Shown: positions 16,403-25,104, counted from the stretch's first letter. The stretch is DNA of 64,000 bases from Microbacterium sp. 70-16 (GCF_001898315.1 NZ_MKTQ01000014.1:62001-126000), one strand, 5' to 3'. A program made the numbers and translations. The notes: generated by a model not told the origin, from the sequence alone.

Positions 16403-18022
16403 ATGAGCGACAACGCCCCCACCTCGAACACTCCGGAACAGTCGGATGCCTCCGCTGAGGAGCCCCTCTCTCCGGCGTCGCCGGCTTCCGACGTCCCTGA
16501 CGTCGCCGCCGCGCCCGCCGAGCGCCCGCCGCTGCCGGCTCAGGCTGCGGCCGACGCCGCGTCGGCCGCCCCCGCGGCGGACGCCCCGGCACAGCCCGCC
16601 GCCGTGCAGCCGACGCCGGTGCAACCGGTGCAGCCCACGCCCGTGCAGCCGATGCAGCCCGCCTACGGCGCCTACGCCGGGCAGCCGCAGTACACGGCTC
16701 CTCGCGTCCCGACCTACGCCGAGGCGACCGCCGCCTACGGCACCGCGCCGTACGGGCAGACCGCGCAGCCGGCTCACACGGCACCGGCCGCTCCCCACAC
16801 GGCATCCACGACGACGGCGCCCTCGGGCAAGGTCGGCGCGGGCCGCATCGTCGGCATCATGGTGGCCGCCGCCCTCGTCGGCGGTGCCGCGGGCCTCGGC
16901 GGTGCTGCCGCGGGCAGCTCGTTCTTCGCGCAGCCGCAGACCGTCGTCACGACCGGCCCCGCCGCCGTCACGGTCAACAACACCGACTCGGTGAACCAGA
17001 CGACCGCGATCGCCGCCAAGGCGCTGCCGAGCGTCGTCACGATCTCGGCGACGTCCGGTTCGTCCGGTGGCACGGGGTCGGGCGTCATCCTGACCGCGGA
17101 CGGCTACGTCGTCACGAACACGCACGTCGTCACGCTCGACGGCGCGACCGCCGACGCGCAGCTGTCGGTCACGACCTCCGACGGCAAGGTGTACGCGGCG
17201 ACGATCGTCGGCACCGACCCGACGTACGACCTCGCGGTCATCAAGCTCACCGACGCGTCGGGCCTGACCCCGATCGAGTTCGGCGACTCGAGCAACCTCA
17301 ACGTCGGCGACCAGACCGTCGCGATCGGCGCCCCGCTGGGCCTGTCCAACACGGTCACGACCGGTATCGTCAGCGCGCTGAACCGCTCGATCCAGATCGC
17401 CTCGTCGGCCGCGCCCGACAGCGAGAGCCAGGACTCGAACTCGGGCGGCCAGGACTCGCCGTTCCAGTTCGACTTCGGCCAGGGCCAGCAGCAGTCCTCG
17501 ACGACCTCGTCGATCTCGATCGCCGTGATCCAGACCGATGCCGCGATCAACCCGGGTAACTCCGGCGGCGCGTTGCTCGACGGCGACGGCAAGCTGATCG
17601 GCATCAATGTCGCGATCGCCTCGACCGGGTCGAGCAGCTCAAGCTCGAGCCAGTCCGGCTCGATCGGCGTCGGCTTCTCGATTCCGTCCGACATCGTCAA
17701 GCGCGTCACCGACGAACTGATCGCCGACGGCGTGGCGACGCACGGTCTGCTCGGCGCGGGTGTGAGTGACGCTTCCGCGCAGACGGATGCCACGACGGCC
17801 GGCGCCTACATCGCCAGCGTCACCAGCGGTGGCGCGGCCGCGGCTGCCGGGCTGCAGCAGGGCGACGTCGTCACGTCGTTCAACGGTGTCCCGATCACCG
17901 ACGCGACGGATCTGACCGCCCAGGTGCGGGCCCTCGCCGCGGGTAGCACCGCCACGGTCGTCTACGAGCGCGACGGCAAGAGGGCTTCGGTCGAGGTCAC
18001 GCTCGGGTCGCTGACGGAGTAA
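16403..18022 (+). CDS. HtrA-type membrane-anchored trypsin-like serine protease with PDZ
   Basis: A 539-residue protein with a long Pro/Ala/Gln-rich cytoplasmic N terminus (about 1-145, with repeated QPTPVQP units), one membrane segment (about 148-175), a trypsin-like domain (about 200-430) and a C-terminal PDZ domain (about 445-535). The catalytic triad is visible: His in TNTHVV, Asp in TYDLAVIK and Ser in NPGNSGGALL. A Ser/Gln-rich loop (about 330-370) is inserted before the Ser. This is the PepD/HtrA class that degrades misfolded envelope proteins. The ATG lies behind GAAGAAGGAA. A perfect hairpin overlapping the next gene lies 9 nt past the stop. Confidence 0.93.
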   Translation: MSDNAPTSNTPEQSDASAEEPLSPASPASDVPDVAAAPAERPPLPAQAAADAASAAPAADAPAQPAAVQPTPVQPVQPTPVQPMQPAYGAYAGQPQYTAPRVPTYAEATAAYGTAPYGQTAQPAHTAPAAPHTASTTTAPSGKVGAGRIVGIMVAAALVGGAAGLGGAAAGSSFFAQPQTVVTTGPAAVTVNNTDSVNQTTAIAAKALPSVVTISATSGSSGGTGSGVILTADGYVVTNTHVVTLDGATADAQLSVTTSDGKVYAATIVGTDPTYDLAVIKLTDASGLTPIEFGDSSNLNVGDQTVAIGAPLGLSNTVTTGIVSALNRSIQIASSAAPDSESQDSNSGGQDSPFQFDFGQGQQQSSTTSSISIAVIQTDAAINPGNSGGALLDGDGKLIGINVAIASTGSSSSSSSQSGSIGVGFSIPSDIVKRVTDELIADGVATHGLLGAGVSDASAQTDATTAGAYIASVTSGGAAAAAGLQQGDVVTSFNGVPITDATDLTAQVRALAAGSTATVVYERDGKRASVEVTLGSLTE

Positions 18023-18030
18023 CCCGGCAC

Positions 18031-18083
18031 AACGAGAAGGACGCCACCCCGCGATAGGCTCGCGGGGTGGCGTCCTTCTCGTT
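18031..18083. terminator. Perfect 23-bp hairpin with a -10 box in its loop
   Basis: Arms 18031-18053 and 18061-18083 are exact reverse complements around the 7-nt loop ATAGGCT. It sits right after the HtrA stop, where a terminator is expected, but there is no T tract. The descending arm contains the GTG start (18067) and first codons of the next gene, and the loop holds that gene's -10 hexamer. Confidence 0.85.
18055..18060 (+). promoter_or_regulatory. -10 element of the first glycerophosphotransferase-like gene, inside a hairpin loop
   Basis: TAGGCT occupies six of the seven loop bases of the 18031-18083 hairpin and ends 6 nt before GTG 18067, the leaderless spacing seen elsewhere in the window. 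Confidence 0.6.
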
Positions 18084-19329
18084 CGGCGCCGGCAACGCCG
18101 GGAAGCTCCTGCGCATCCCGCTGTACGCGCTGGGGCGCCTCGCGACGCTCGTGATCCGGCGCACGCGCGATCTGTGGGTGTTCGGGTCCGCCGCGGGCCT
18201 CGCCGACGGGGCGTGGGCCCTGTGGGAGCACGCCGCCGAGCGCGGTGAGCGCACCGTGTGGCTCACGGGCAGCGCAGATCAGGCCGCGCAGGCGCGGGCG
18301 CGGGGCATCAGGTTCACGCCGAAGGGATCCCCGCGCGGGTTCTGGCTGACGGCACGGGCGGCCGTCACCGTCGTCACGCACGGATTCGGCGACGTCAACC
18401 GCTACGCGGCGACCGGCGGCGTCATCGTGCAGCTGTGGCACGGCATCCCCCTCAAGCGCATCGGTCTGGATGCCACGGTCACCATCGACAGCCCGCTGCC
18501 GTTCGCGCGCGGGATCACCCGCCGGAGTCTCGCCGCGCTCTACCGCCGCACGCAGGGCCGCATCCGGGTGCTGCCCGCCGCGTCCGAGCTCGTGCGCGGC
18601 CGCCTCGAGTCGGCGTTCGGGTTGGCGACGGCGCGGGTACCCGTCACGGGGGAGCCGCGCACCGACGTGCTCTCGCGCGGAACCGCCGACGGGCGGCGAG
18701 CTACTGCCCGCGCCGCATTGGCGAGCCTCGTCGGCACCGTCGGAGGCGACGAGACCGTCGTGCTGTACGCGCCGACGTGGCGCGACGGTGCGGATGATCC
18801 GTCCGTGCCCGGGGCGAGCGAGATCACGGCCCTGCACGCGCTACTCGACGATGCGCGCGCGGTGCTGCTCGTGCGCTCGCACCATCTCGGCGCCGGCGAC
18901 TACACGACGCTGCAGGGGGCGCGCGTCCGTATGCTCGGCGGTGACCTCGCCCCCGACATCACGCCGTTGCTGCCGGGGATGGATGCCCTCGTCACCGACT
19001 ACTCGTCGCTGGCCTACGACGCGGCCCTCGTGCCGCTGCCGACGCTGTTCTTCGCCCCCGATCTCGACGCGTATCAGCGCAGCAGAGGCTTCTACGGCAC
19101 CTACGCCGACGTCGCCGGCGCCGCACCCGCACGTGATTGGACCGAGCTCATCGCCGCACTGCGCGCCCTGCTGACCGACCCGGAGGATCGTGCTGAGCGC
19201 GTCGCTCGCGCGGCCGCGCTGAGCGCGCGCATGCATGCCTTCGACGACGGCCGCAACACGGAGCGGGTGTACCGCGCGATCCGACGCCTGCTGCCACCCC
19301 ACCCGCCGGCCACCGAGAGGCCCTCATGA
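18067..19329 (+). CDS. CDP-glycerol glycerophosphotransferase family protein (TagB/TagF-like), copy 1
   Basis: A 420-residue protein carrying the C-terminal catalytic core of the CDP-glycerol:polyglycerophosphate transferase family: QLWHGIPLKRIG (catalytic His region), VVLYAPTWRDG, and DALVTDYSSLAYDA with the donor-binding DYSS, followed by FFAPDLDAYQRSRGFY. Family members build teichoic-acid-type polyol-phosphate chains at the inner membrane face. The N terminus has an amphipathic/hydrophobic stretch (RIPLYALGRLATLVI) that may mediate membrane association. The GTG start lies in the arm of a hairpin and is chosen because TAGGCT ends 6 nt upstream. The stop overlaps the ATG of copy 2, so they are cotranslated. 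Confidence 0.88.
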   Translation: MASFSFGAGNAGKLLRIPLYALGRLATLVIRRTRDLWVFGSAAGLADGAWALWEHAAERGERTVWLTGSADQAAQARARGIRFTPKGSPRGFWLTARAAVTVVTHGFGDVNRYAATGGVIVQLWHGIPLKRIGLDATVTIDSPLPFARGITRRSLAALYRRTQGRIRVLPAASELVRGRLESAFGLATARVPVTGEPRTDVLSRGTADGRRATARAALASLVGTVGGDETVVLYAPTWRDGADDPSVPGASEITALHALLDDARAVLLVRSHHLGAGDYTTLQGARVRMLGGDLAPDITPLLPGMDALVTDYSSLAYDAALVPLPTLFFAPDLDAYQRSRGFYGTYADVAGAAPARDWTELIAALRALLTDPEDRAERVARAAALSARMHAFDDGRNTERVYRAIRRLLPPHPPATERPS

Positions 19330-20783
19330 CGATCACCGCGCACCTCGACGACAGCGCCGAGCCCACGCTCATCCTCGGCGGCACGGGGCCCCGGCCACAG
19401 CGGGTCACACTCACGGGACGCCGCGCGACGGTCAGCGCACGCCCCACGGGGCGCGGCACGACGTGGACGGCGCGTCTGCCGCTGCGCGCCGCACGGTGGG
19501 GCGGGCCGGAACTGCCGCTGCCGAGCGGCGAGTACCGGCTGCACATCGAGGCAGCGGGCGGTGCGGCCGTGCCCGTCACAGCGTCGCTGCCCGCGACGCT
19601 CACGGCGACGGTGCGGGTGCAGCTCGACGGAGACGTGCTGAGCGTGCGCCCGCCGATTGATGTGGCGTACGACTCGGGGGAGGGACAGGCGGCGCTCGAG
19701 CGGCGTTACGCGACGCGCCCGCAGGGGCTCGAGAACGCGGTGTTCTTCGAGAGCTTCTATGGGCGCAATGCGAGCTGCAATCCGCGCGCGATCGACCGCG
19801 AACTGGCCCGCGTCGCACCGGGCGTGACGCGCTACTGGAGTGTCGTCGACCTGTCGGTGCAGGTGCCCGACGGCGCGATCGCCGTCGTCGAGGGCAGTCC
19901 GCAGTGGTGGCGGGCGCGTGGCGCGGCGCGCCTGCTCGTCGTCAACGACTGGCTACGCCGCCGGTACGAGCGGCGCGCCGGACAGGTCGTGCTGCAGACG
20001 TGGCACGGCACCCCGCTCAAGCGTCTGGCGCTGCACCGCCCCGGTTTCGACCCGCGGCGCATGCTGGCGGTACTGCGGGAGAGTCGGCGCTGGGATGTGC
20101 TGCTCGCGCAGAACCCGTACGGCGAGCGCGTGCTGCGCAAGGCCTACGCGTTCCTGCGGCGGCCCGTCTGGGTCGAGGGTTACCCGCGCAACGACACGCT
20201 CGTCACAGGCGACGGGGCGAAAGCCCGTGCGGCACTGGGCATCGGCGCCGACGAACGGGTCATCCTGTACGCGCCGACGTGGCGCGATGACCGTGACACG
20301 ATGGTCGACTTCCTCGATCTGCAGAAGCTCGCCGCCGACACCGGGGCGGTCCTGCTCGTGCGCGGCCATTCGCGGACGATCCTGCCCGGCAGTGACACGC
20401 ACGGTGCGCGGCTGATCGACGTGACGGCCTATCCCGACATCGCCGAGCTACTCGTCGTGGCCGACGCCGTCATCACCGACTACTCGTCGGTGATGTTCGA
20501 CTACACCGCGACCGGCAAGCCGATCGTGTTCTTCACGCCTGACCTCGCCGACTATCGCGAGCGCCTGCGCGGGTTCTACTTCGATCTCGCCGCTCATGCT
20601 CCAGGGCCGCTTGTGACGACCCAGGACGAGCTCACTGCCGCACTCGCGACGGAGGGCATCCCGCCCGAGTACGCGCAGCGGTACGAGCAGTGGCGTGAGC
20701 GCTTCAACGCGCGCGACGACGGTCACGCCGCCGAGCGCGTGGTCGCGCGGATCCTCGACCAGGGATTCGTCGACCGCGCCTGA
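19326..20783 (+). CDS. CDP-glycerol glycerophosphotransferase family protein (TagF-like), copy 2
   Basis: A 485-residue protein. The first ~120 residues form a beta-rich region (TLILGGTGPRPQRVTL) resembling the extra N-terminal module found on some actinobacterial members, and the transferase core follows. Core motifs are LQTWHGTPLKRLALHRPG, VILYAPTWRDD, LLVRGHSRT, DAVITDYSSVMFDY and FFTPDLADYRERLRGFY. It overlaps the upstream copy by four bases (ATGA). Sequences of the two copies differ enough that they probably perform different steps, such as priming and elongation, but the order cannot be assigned. A family 2 glycosyltransferase gene converges from the opposite strand 36 nt downstream. 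Confidence 0.88.
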   Translation: MTITAHLDDSAEPTLILGGTGPRPQRVTLTGRRATVSARPTGRGTTWTARLPLRAARWGGPELPLPSGEYRLHIEAAGGAAVPVTASLPATLTATVRVQLDGDVLSVRPPIDVAYDSGEGQAALERRYATRPQGLENAVFFESFYGRNASCNPRAIDRELARVAPGVTRYWSVVDLSVQVPDGAIAVVEGSPQWWRARGAARLLVVNDWLRRRYERRAGQVVLQTWHGTPLKRLALHRPGFDPRRMLAVLRESRRWDVLLAQNPYGERVLRKAYAFLRRPVWVEGYPRNDTLVTGDGAKARAALGIGADERVILYAPTWRDDRDTMVDFLDLQKLAADTGAVLLVRGHSRTILPGSDTHGARLIDVTAYPDIAELLVVADAVITDYSSVMFDYTATGKPIVFFTPDLADYRERLRGFYFDLAAHAPGPLVTTQDELTAALATEGIPPEYAQRYEQWRERFNARDDGHAAERVVARILDQGFVDRA

Positions 20784-20819
20784 GCCGTCGCGGGTGCGAC
20801 CGCGTGATTCGGGTACGAC

Positions 20820-21911
20820 TCAGGGGAGCGGTGTGTTGCGGCGCAACCGCGAGGTGTCGATGTTCTCGCGTGCGCCGGTCGCGGCGCCGACGAGGAATCC
20901 CAGCCCCCACGCGAGGTGCATCGAGGCGATCACGACGGGTGCCCACAGGCGTTCGCGCCAGCCGGGCCCGGCCTGCCGACTGCCCGCGTACGCGGCGATC
21001 AGCACGAGGTAGGCGAGCAGAGGCAGATAGACGACGGATGCCGCGATGCTCGCCGTCCCGCCGATGACGCCGGTCAGCTGCAGGGCCCCGATGACGAGGG
21101 CGAGAACCGCGATGATGACGAGCGCGGGCGGTGCGAAGAAACGGAGCGAGTTGCGCCGGCCGAAGCGCCGGACGAGCTCGCCGCGCCACGTGCCGGTCGA
21201 GCGGAACTGGCGTACGAGGGCCGTCCAGCGCTCGCGCGGCCAGTACGCGACGGCCAGTTCGGGGTCGAACCAGACCCGGTAGCCGGCGCGGCGGATGCGC
21301 AGGTTGAGCTCCCAGTCCTCGCCGCGGCGGATGCTCTCGTCGAACAGGCCCACCTCATCCAGCACGGCGCGGCGCATGACGCCGAGGTAGGCCGACTCAG
21401 CGGGGCCCGCGGTGCCGCCCGAATGGTAGGCGCCGCCGCCGAGGCCGATGGGGGAGTTGTACGCGCGTGCGACGGCGCGTTGGAACGGGGTGCGGCCCTC
21501 GGCGCGCATGACGCCGCCGACGTTCGCGGCCCGCACGCGCGCGAGCGTCGCAAGAGCCTGCCGTGCGTAACCCGGCTCGAGTGCGGAGTGCGCATCGACA
21601 CGCACGATCGTCGGGTGGGTCGACGCGCGAATGGCGAGGTTGAGCCCGACCGGAATGTCGGCCGCGGGATTGGCGATGAGACGGACGCGGGGGTCGGCCG
21701 CCGCGAGGCGCCGCGCGATCTCGTCCGTGGCATCCGTCGACGGCCCCAGCGCCAGGATGAGCTCGGACGGGCCGTCGACCTCCTGCGCGAGCACACTCTC
21801 GACGGCGGCCTCGAGGTAGCGCTCCTCGTTGAGGACGGGCATGACGAAACTGACGCCGGCCCCCGGCGGCGGCACCGGGGCATCCCGCCCGCCCGGATCG
21901 ACATCGTGCAT
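20820..21911 (-). CDS. Family 2 glycosyltransferase with C-terminal membrane segments (ExoA-like)
   Basis: A 363-residue protein with a GT-A fold N-terminal domain: VSFVMPVLNEERYLEAAV, a donor-binding region ALGPSTDATDEI, a DxH/DxD-like VRVDAHSALEPGY, and RRGEDWELNLRIRRAGY as the ED(W) acceptor/base motif. About three hydrophobic segments follow near residues 255-330. This arrangement resembles ExoA-like enzymes that extend lipid-linked glycans at the cytoplasmic face. Located between copies 2 and 3 of the glycerophosphotransferase genes, it probably contributes sugar residues to the same polymer; that is inferred from context. The ATG 21911 is preceded by CATGAT with 6-nt spacing. Confidence 0.88.
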   Translation of the reverse strand: MHDVDPGGRDAPVPPPGAGVSFVMPVLNEERYLEAAVESVLAQEVDGPSELILALGPSTDATDEIARRLAAADPRVRLIANPAADIPVGLNLAIRASTHPTIVRVDAHSALEPGYARQALATLARVRAANVGGVMRAEGRTPFQRAVARAYNSPIGLGGGAYHSGGTAGPAESAYLGVMRRAVLDEVGLFDESIRRGEDWELNLRIRRAGYRVWFDPELAVAYWPRERWTALVRQFRSTGTWRGELVRRFGRRNSLRFFAPPALVIIAVLALVIGALQLTGVIGGTASIAASVVYLPLLAYLVLIAAYAGSRQAGPGWRERLWAPVVIASMHLAWGLGFLVGAATGARENIDTSRLRRNTPLP

Positions 21912-21917
21912 CCGTCG

Positions 21918-21923
21918 ATCATG
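21918..21923 (-). promoter_or_regulatory. -10 element of the glycosyltransferase gene
   Basis: CATGAT on the minus strand ends 6 nt before ATG 21911, leaderless type; divergent from the promoter at 21972. Confidence 0.5.
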
Positions 21924-21971
21924 TCACGCCGACGTGTCGGCGCCGCGGCCGAGCGCGCGCGTGCGGCTCGT

Positions 21972-21977
21972 TAGGCT
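21972..21977 (+). promoter_or_regulatory. -10 element of glycerophosphotransferase-like copy 3
   Basis: TAGGCT ends 6 nt before GTG 21984. Hexamer and spacing are identical to copy 1 at 18055. Confidence 0.6.
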
Positions 21978-21983
21978 GGAAGC

Positions 21984-23258
21984 GTGGGATGGATCTCGGA
22001 TGGCCGCAAGGCGGTCGTGCTGGTGCGCAAGGCCGTGCGCAGTCGCATGGCGGTGCGCGACGTGCGCGCGCGGCTGTCGGCGCTGGGGCGTCACCCCGCC
22101 GACCACTTCCGTGTCGCGGTGTACTTCGCCGACGGCGAGGTCAACATGTACCAGATCCGCCAGTGGTACAAGCCGCTGCAACATCTGGCGCAGACGTGGC
22201 CGGTCGTCGTGCTGTCGCGTCAGGCGACGGGTGCCCGTGCGATCGTCGCCGACGGCGCTGTGCCGGTCGCCTACGTCCCGACGGTGCGAGACCTCGAGCG
22301 CTACATCGCGAAGCAAGACATCCGCATCGTCCTGTACGTGAACCAGAACACCCGCAACTTCCAGATGTTCCGGTACGGGCGGCGCTGGCACGTGTTCATC
22401 AACCACGGCGAGTCCGACAAGATGTACATGACCACCAACCAGTTCAAGGCGTACGACTACGCGCTGGTCGCCGGTGACGCGGCCCGCGAGCGGCTCGCGC
22501 GTGTGCTGTGGGACTACGACCTCGACAGCCGGACGATCCCGATCGGTCGCCCGCAGGCCGACTACTACTCGGGCGAGCTCCCGTATCACCCCGACGAACG
22601 CACCGTCGTGCTGTACGCGCCGACATGGGAGGGCGACCGCCCCTCGGCGCACTACGGCTCGATCCGCACGCACGGCGAGGCACTCGCGACCGCGCTGCTC
22701 GCCTCGCCGCGCCACCGTCTCATCTACCGGCCGCACCCGCGTTCGGGTGTCGTGGATGCCGAGTACGGCGCCGCGAACGATCGGATCATCGCCGCCATCG
22801 CGGCGGCCAACGCCGCCGATCCCACCGCCGCGCACGTGTTCGACGACAAGCCCGACCTCGGCTGGCAGCTGGCTGCGGCCGACGTCGCCGTCGTCGACAT
22901 CTCGGCGATGGTCTACGACCGACTCGCCGCCGACAAGCCCCTGATGATCACGCGCCCCGTCGACCCGGCTGCGGCGGTCGACACGCACGGCTACCTCTCC
23001 GATGCCGAGTGGCTCACCGCCGATGCCGCGCCGCGCATCCTCGACGAGACAGAGCGCGTGCTCTCGGACCCGGGCGCCACGGGCCGCCTCGAAGGCTGGG
23101 TGCGACACTACTTCGGCGATACGACGCCGGGCGCGGCCACAGCACGGTTCGAGGGCGCGATCCGCTTGCTGATGGATCGGTGGGATCAGTGGCACGCGGC
23201 ATCCCGGGTGGACGACGATGACGACGCCGAGGACGATGCGGAGCTCGACGAGGACTGA
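21984..23258 (+). CDS. CDP-glycerol glycerophosphotransferase family protein (TagF-like), copy 3
   Basis: A 424-residue protein. The catalytic core includes FINHGESDKMYMTTNQFKAY in place of the usual WHGTPLK stretch, VVLYAPTWEGDRPS, LIYRPHPRSG and DVAVVDISAMVYDRLAADKP in place of the TDYSS donor site. It is therefore the most divergent of the three paralogs and may use a different acceptor or a non-glycerol CDP-activated donor. The tail is acidic (DDDDDAEDDAELDED). It is transcribed from its own leaderless-type promoter, divergent from the glycosyltransferase gene. Placement in the family is secure; the substrate is unknown. Confidence 0.82.
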   Translation: MGWISDGRKAVVLVRKAVRSRMAVRDVRARLSALGRHPADHFRVAVYFADGEVNMYQIRQWYKPLQHLAQTWPVVVLSRQATGARAIVADGAVPVAYVPTVRDLERYIAKQDIRIVLYVNQNTRNFQMFRYGRRWHVFINHGESDKMYMTTNQFKAYDYALVAGDAARERLARVLWDYDLDSRTIPIGRPQADYYSGELPYHPDERTVVLYAPTWEGDRPSAHYGSIRTHGEALATALLASPRHRLIYRPHPRSGVVDAEYGAANDRIIAAIAAANAADPTAAHVFDDKPDLGWQLAAADVAVVDISAMVYDRLAADKPLMITRPVDPAAAVDTHGYLSDAEWLTADAAPRILDETERVLSDPGATGRLEGWVRHYFGDTTPGAATARFEGAIRLLMDRWDQWHAASRVDDDDDAEDDAELDED

Positions 23259-23262
23259 CGCT

Positions 23263-24552
23263 TCAGCCCCGCGTGATCAGGCGGTCGACCGCCGCCAGCG
23301 GGATCGACAGCCACCCGGGGCGGTGCCTCGCTTCGTAGATCGCCTCGTACACGGCCTTCTCAAGCTCCAGCGCGTCCAGCAGCGGGCCGGCCGGGTCGGT
23401 TCCGGCGACCTCGCGGTAGCCGGCGAGGAATGCCGCGCGTGCGGCGGAGGACCATGCCTCCGCCGTCGTCGTGGTGCGCGTCAGGGCGAGGGAGCCCGCG
23501 ACGTAGTCGAACGAGCGGAGCATGCCCGCGATGTCGCGCAGCGCGAGGTCGGGCTTGCGGCGTTCGTCCATGGGGCGCATGGGTTCGCCCTCGAAGTCGA
23601 GCAGCACCCAGCCGCGGTGCGGCACCTGCAGCACTTGACCCAGGTGATAGTCGCCGTGAATGCGCTGCAGTGCGGGCCATTCGGTGGATGCCGCCATCGC
23701 GTAGCGGTCTCGGATGGCGCTCAGCTGCGGGCCCAATTGCGGCACCTCTGTCGCGGCGATCTCAAGGCGCCTCCGCCAGGTCTCGATCAGCGCAGCGCGT
23801 TTCGCGCCGTCGGCAGGCGGTGTCGGGAACAGTCGCGCGAGATCGCGGTGGACGGCGGCGGTGGCGCGGCCGAGCTCTTCGGCGGGGGCGGTGAAGTCCT
23901 CGCCGGCCTCGGCCGCGCGCAGCGCGACCCGCCAGGCATCCTCGACGTCGGGGAAGAACTCCTGAGCGAACGCCAGAGTGCCTGGCAACGTGCGTGTGGC
24001 ATCCACGGGGTCGGTCCAGCGACCGTCGAACACGCCGATGACGGCGGGCACATGCGGCGACCCGATGCCGGCGAGGGCGCTCTGCAGTTCGATGTCGGGG
24101 TTGACGCCGGCGCTGAGCTGTCGGAACACCTTGCAGATGACCGGCCGGCCGGTTGCAGGGCGATAGATGATCGACGTGTTCGACTGCTCGCCACGCAGCA
24201 CCTCGCCGCGCGCCGCGGCGGCACCGGCGGCGCCGGGGGCCACCAGCTCGAGCAACGCCCCCGTGAACGCCGCGTCGTACGGTCCGTCGATGAGCGCCGT
24301 CTCTTGTGACCCGTCGATCCATCCCGAGGTCTCGCGCGCCACAGCGCCCGCGCGCTCGACGACGGGCACCTGGTAGACGACGGGTCGGGCGGGCGCGTCG
24401 TCGGCGACGATGAGCACACGCACGCGCGCGTCCGGGTCAGGGGAGGGCAGCTCCACGTTCGCGAGCTCGCGCAGCTGCGGCGTGCGCCCCGTCGTGGTGA
24501 ACCAGCGCTGGTGCGGCAGCCAGGCGGCCAGCCGCGCCATCGTGTCGTCCAT
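23263..24552 (-). CDS. mak: Maltokinase (Mak/Pep2 family)
   Basis: A 429-residue kinase of the trehalose-to-glycogen (TreS-Mak-GlgE) pathway, which phosphorylates maltose to maltose-1-phosphate. The N-terminal cap domain has LPHQRWFTTTGR; the kinase active site shows LQRIHGDYHLGQVL (catalytic HGDxHxxQ) and WVLLDFEGEPMRP (metal-binding Asp), both typical of Mak. Length is close to the ~440-455 of characterised maltokinases. The start is ATG 24552, where TACCCT ends 6 nt upstream; the frame is open much further but without support. TreS and GlgE are not in this window, so the pathway genes are split. Two small genes lie just upstream in the same orientation. Confidence 0.9.
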   Translation of the reverse strand: MDDTMARLAAWLPHQRWFTTTGRTPQLRELANVELPSPDPDARVRVLIVADDAPARPVVYQVPVVERAGAVARETSGWIDGSQETALIDGPYDAAFTGALLELVAPGAAGAAAARGEVLRGEQSNTSIIYRPATGRPVICKVFRQLSAGVNPDIELQSALAGIGSPHVPAVIGVFDGRWTDPVDATRTLPGTLAFAQEFFPDVEDAWRVALRAAEAGEDFTAPAEELGRATAAVHRDLARLFPTPPADGAKRAALIETWRRRLEIAATEVPQLGPQLSAIRDRYAMAASTEWPALQRIHGDYHLGQVLQVPHRGWVLLDFEGEPMRPMDERRKPDLALRDIAGMLRSFDYVAGSLALTRTTTTAEAWSSAARAAFLAGYREVAGTDPAGPLLDALELEKAVYEAIYEARHRPGWLSIPLAAVDRLITRG

Positions 24553-24558
24553 GCGTCG

Positions 24559-24564
24559 AGGGTA
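24559..24564 (-). promoter_or_regulatory. -10 element of maltokinase
   Basis: TACCCT on the minus strand ends 6 nt before ATG 24552. It lies 19 nt beyond the stop of the upstream small gene, so mak need not depend on it. Confidence 0.55.
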
Positions 24565-24583
24565 GCGGGTGACGCGGCTTGAC

Positions 24584-24790
24584 TCAGTCGCTGTCGCCAC
24601 CCGCGTCGACGGCGATCTCGATCGTCGACAGCTGTGCCGGGTCGGTGAGTGAGATCCCCTCGGTGCCCAGCACCACGGCATCGCCGATCGGCGGCGGCAG
24701 CACCTCTCCCGGCACGCGCGGCTGCCACGGCTCAGCGGGCAGGCCCGCCCACTCGTCCGGCTCTTCGGGGCGGCTCTGGAAGATTCCCAT
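24584..24790 (-). CDS. Small orphan protein (68 aa)
   Basis: A 68-residue frame beginning MGIFQSRPEEPDEWAGLP, Pro/Glu/Trp-rich at first, then a hydrophobic/acidic half ending in AVDAGGDSD. I do not recognise a family. Support for a real gene: it fills the space between mak and the next small gene with ordinary codon usage, and GACAAT ends 6 nt before the ATG, the window's leaderless pattern in weaker form. There is no signal peptide or membrane segment. The motif EPDEWAGLPAEPW suggests a binding peptide rather than an enzyme. Confidence 0.6.
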   Translation of the reverse strand: MGIFQSRPEEPDEWAGLPAEPWQPRVPGEVLPPPIGDAVVLGTEGISLTDPAQLSTIEIAVDAGGDSD

Positions 24791-24806
24791 GGCACCATTG
24801 TCGCCC

Positions 24807-25091
24807 TCACAGCACGAATCGCCAGCAGTACTCTTCGTCGGTGCGCCAGCGGTACCAGGCGACGGTGATGACGACGGCATCGAGGTCGGCGTCGCACAGA
24901 CACATGGCGACGTCCTCGCCGGGCAGCACCTGCCCCCAGTGCTCCGACGCTCCATCCGAGCGGAACACCCGCACGAAGTCGGCGGGTTCGGCGCTGCTGT
25001 TGCGCACGACGGGGTGCGCCTCGTCACGTCGATCGATCTGCCAGGGGACGGCGTAGGGACGGGATCTGCCGGGTTCGAGTGCTCGCAACAT
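24807..25091 (-). CDS. Small conserved-looking hypothetical protein (94 aa)
   Basis: A 94-residue protein of unknown function. It alternates polar and hydrophobic residues in a way that suggests a small beta-sandwich (FVRVFRSDG, GQVLPGEDVAMCLC, AVVITVAWYRW) and ends in aromatic residues (EEYCWRFVL). Three Cys are present, two of them in MCLC. The ATG at 25091 is chosen because TAGCGT ends 7 nt upstream; the frame continues further 5' but without a ribosome site. It stops 16 nt before the next small gene, so 24807-25091 and 24584-24790 may form a short operon leading into mak. Confidence 0.65.
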   Translation of the reverse strand: MLRALEPGRSRPYAVPWQIDRRDEAHPVVRNSSAEPADFVRVFRSDGASEHWGQVLPGEDVAMCLCDADLDAVVITVAWYRWRTDEEYCWRFVL

Positions 25092-25098
25092 GCCCGTG

Positions 25099-25104
25099 AC
25101 GCTA
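25099..25104 (-). promoter_or_regulatory. -10 element of the 94-aa hypothetical gene
   Basis: TAGCGT on the minus strand ends 7 nt before ATG 25091. Confidence 0.5.

Noticed and set aside
24584..24903. A longer N terminus for maltokinase starting near 24903
   Set aside because: The family begins at MARLAAWLPHQRW, and the -10 box at 24559-24564 places the start at 24552.
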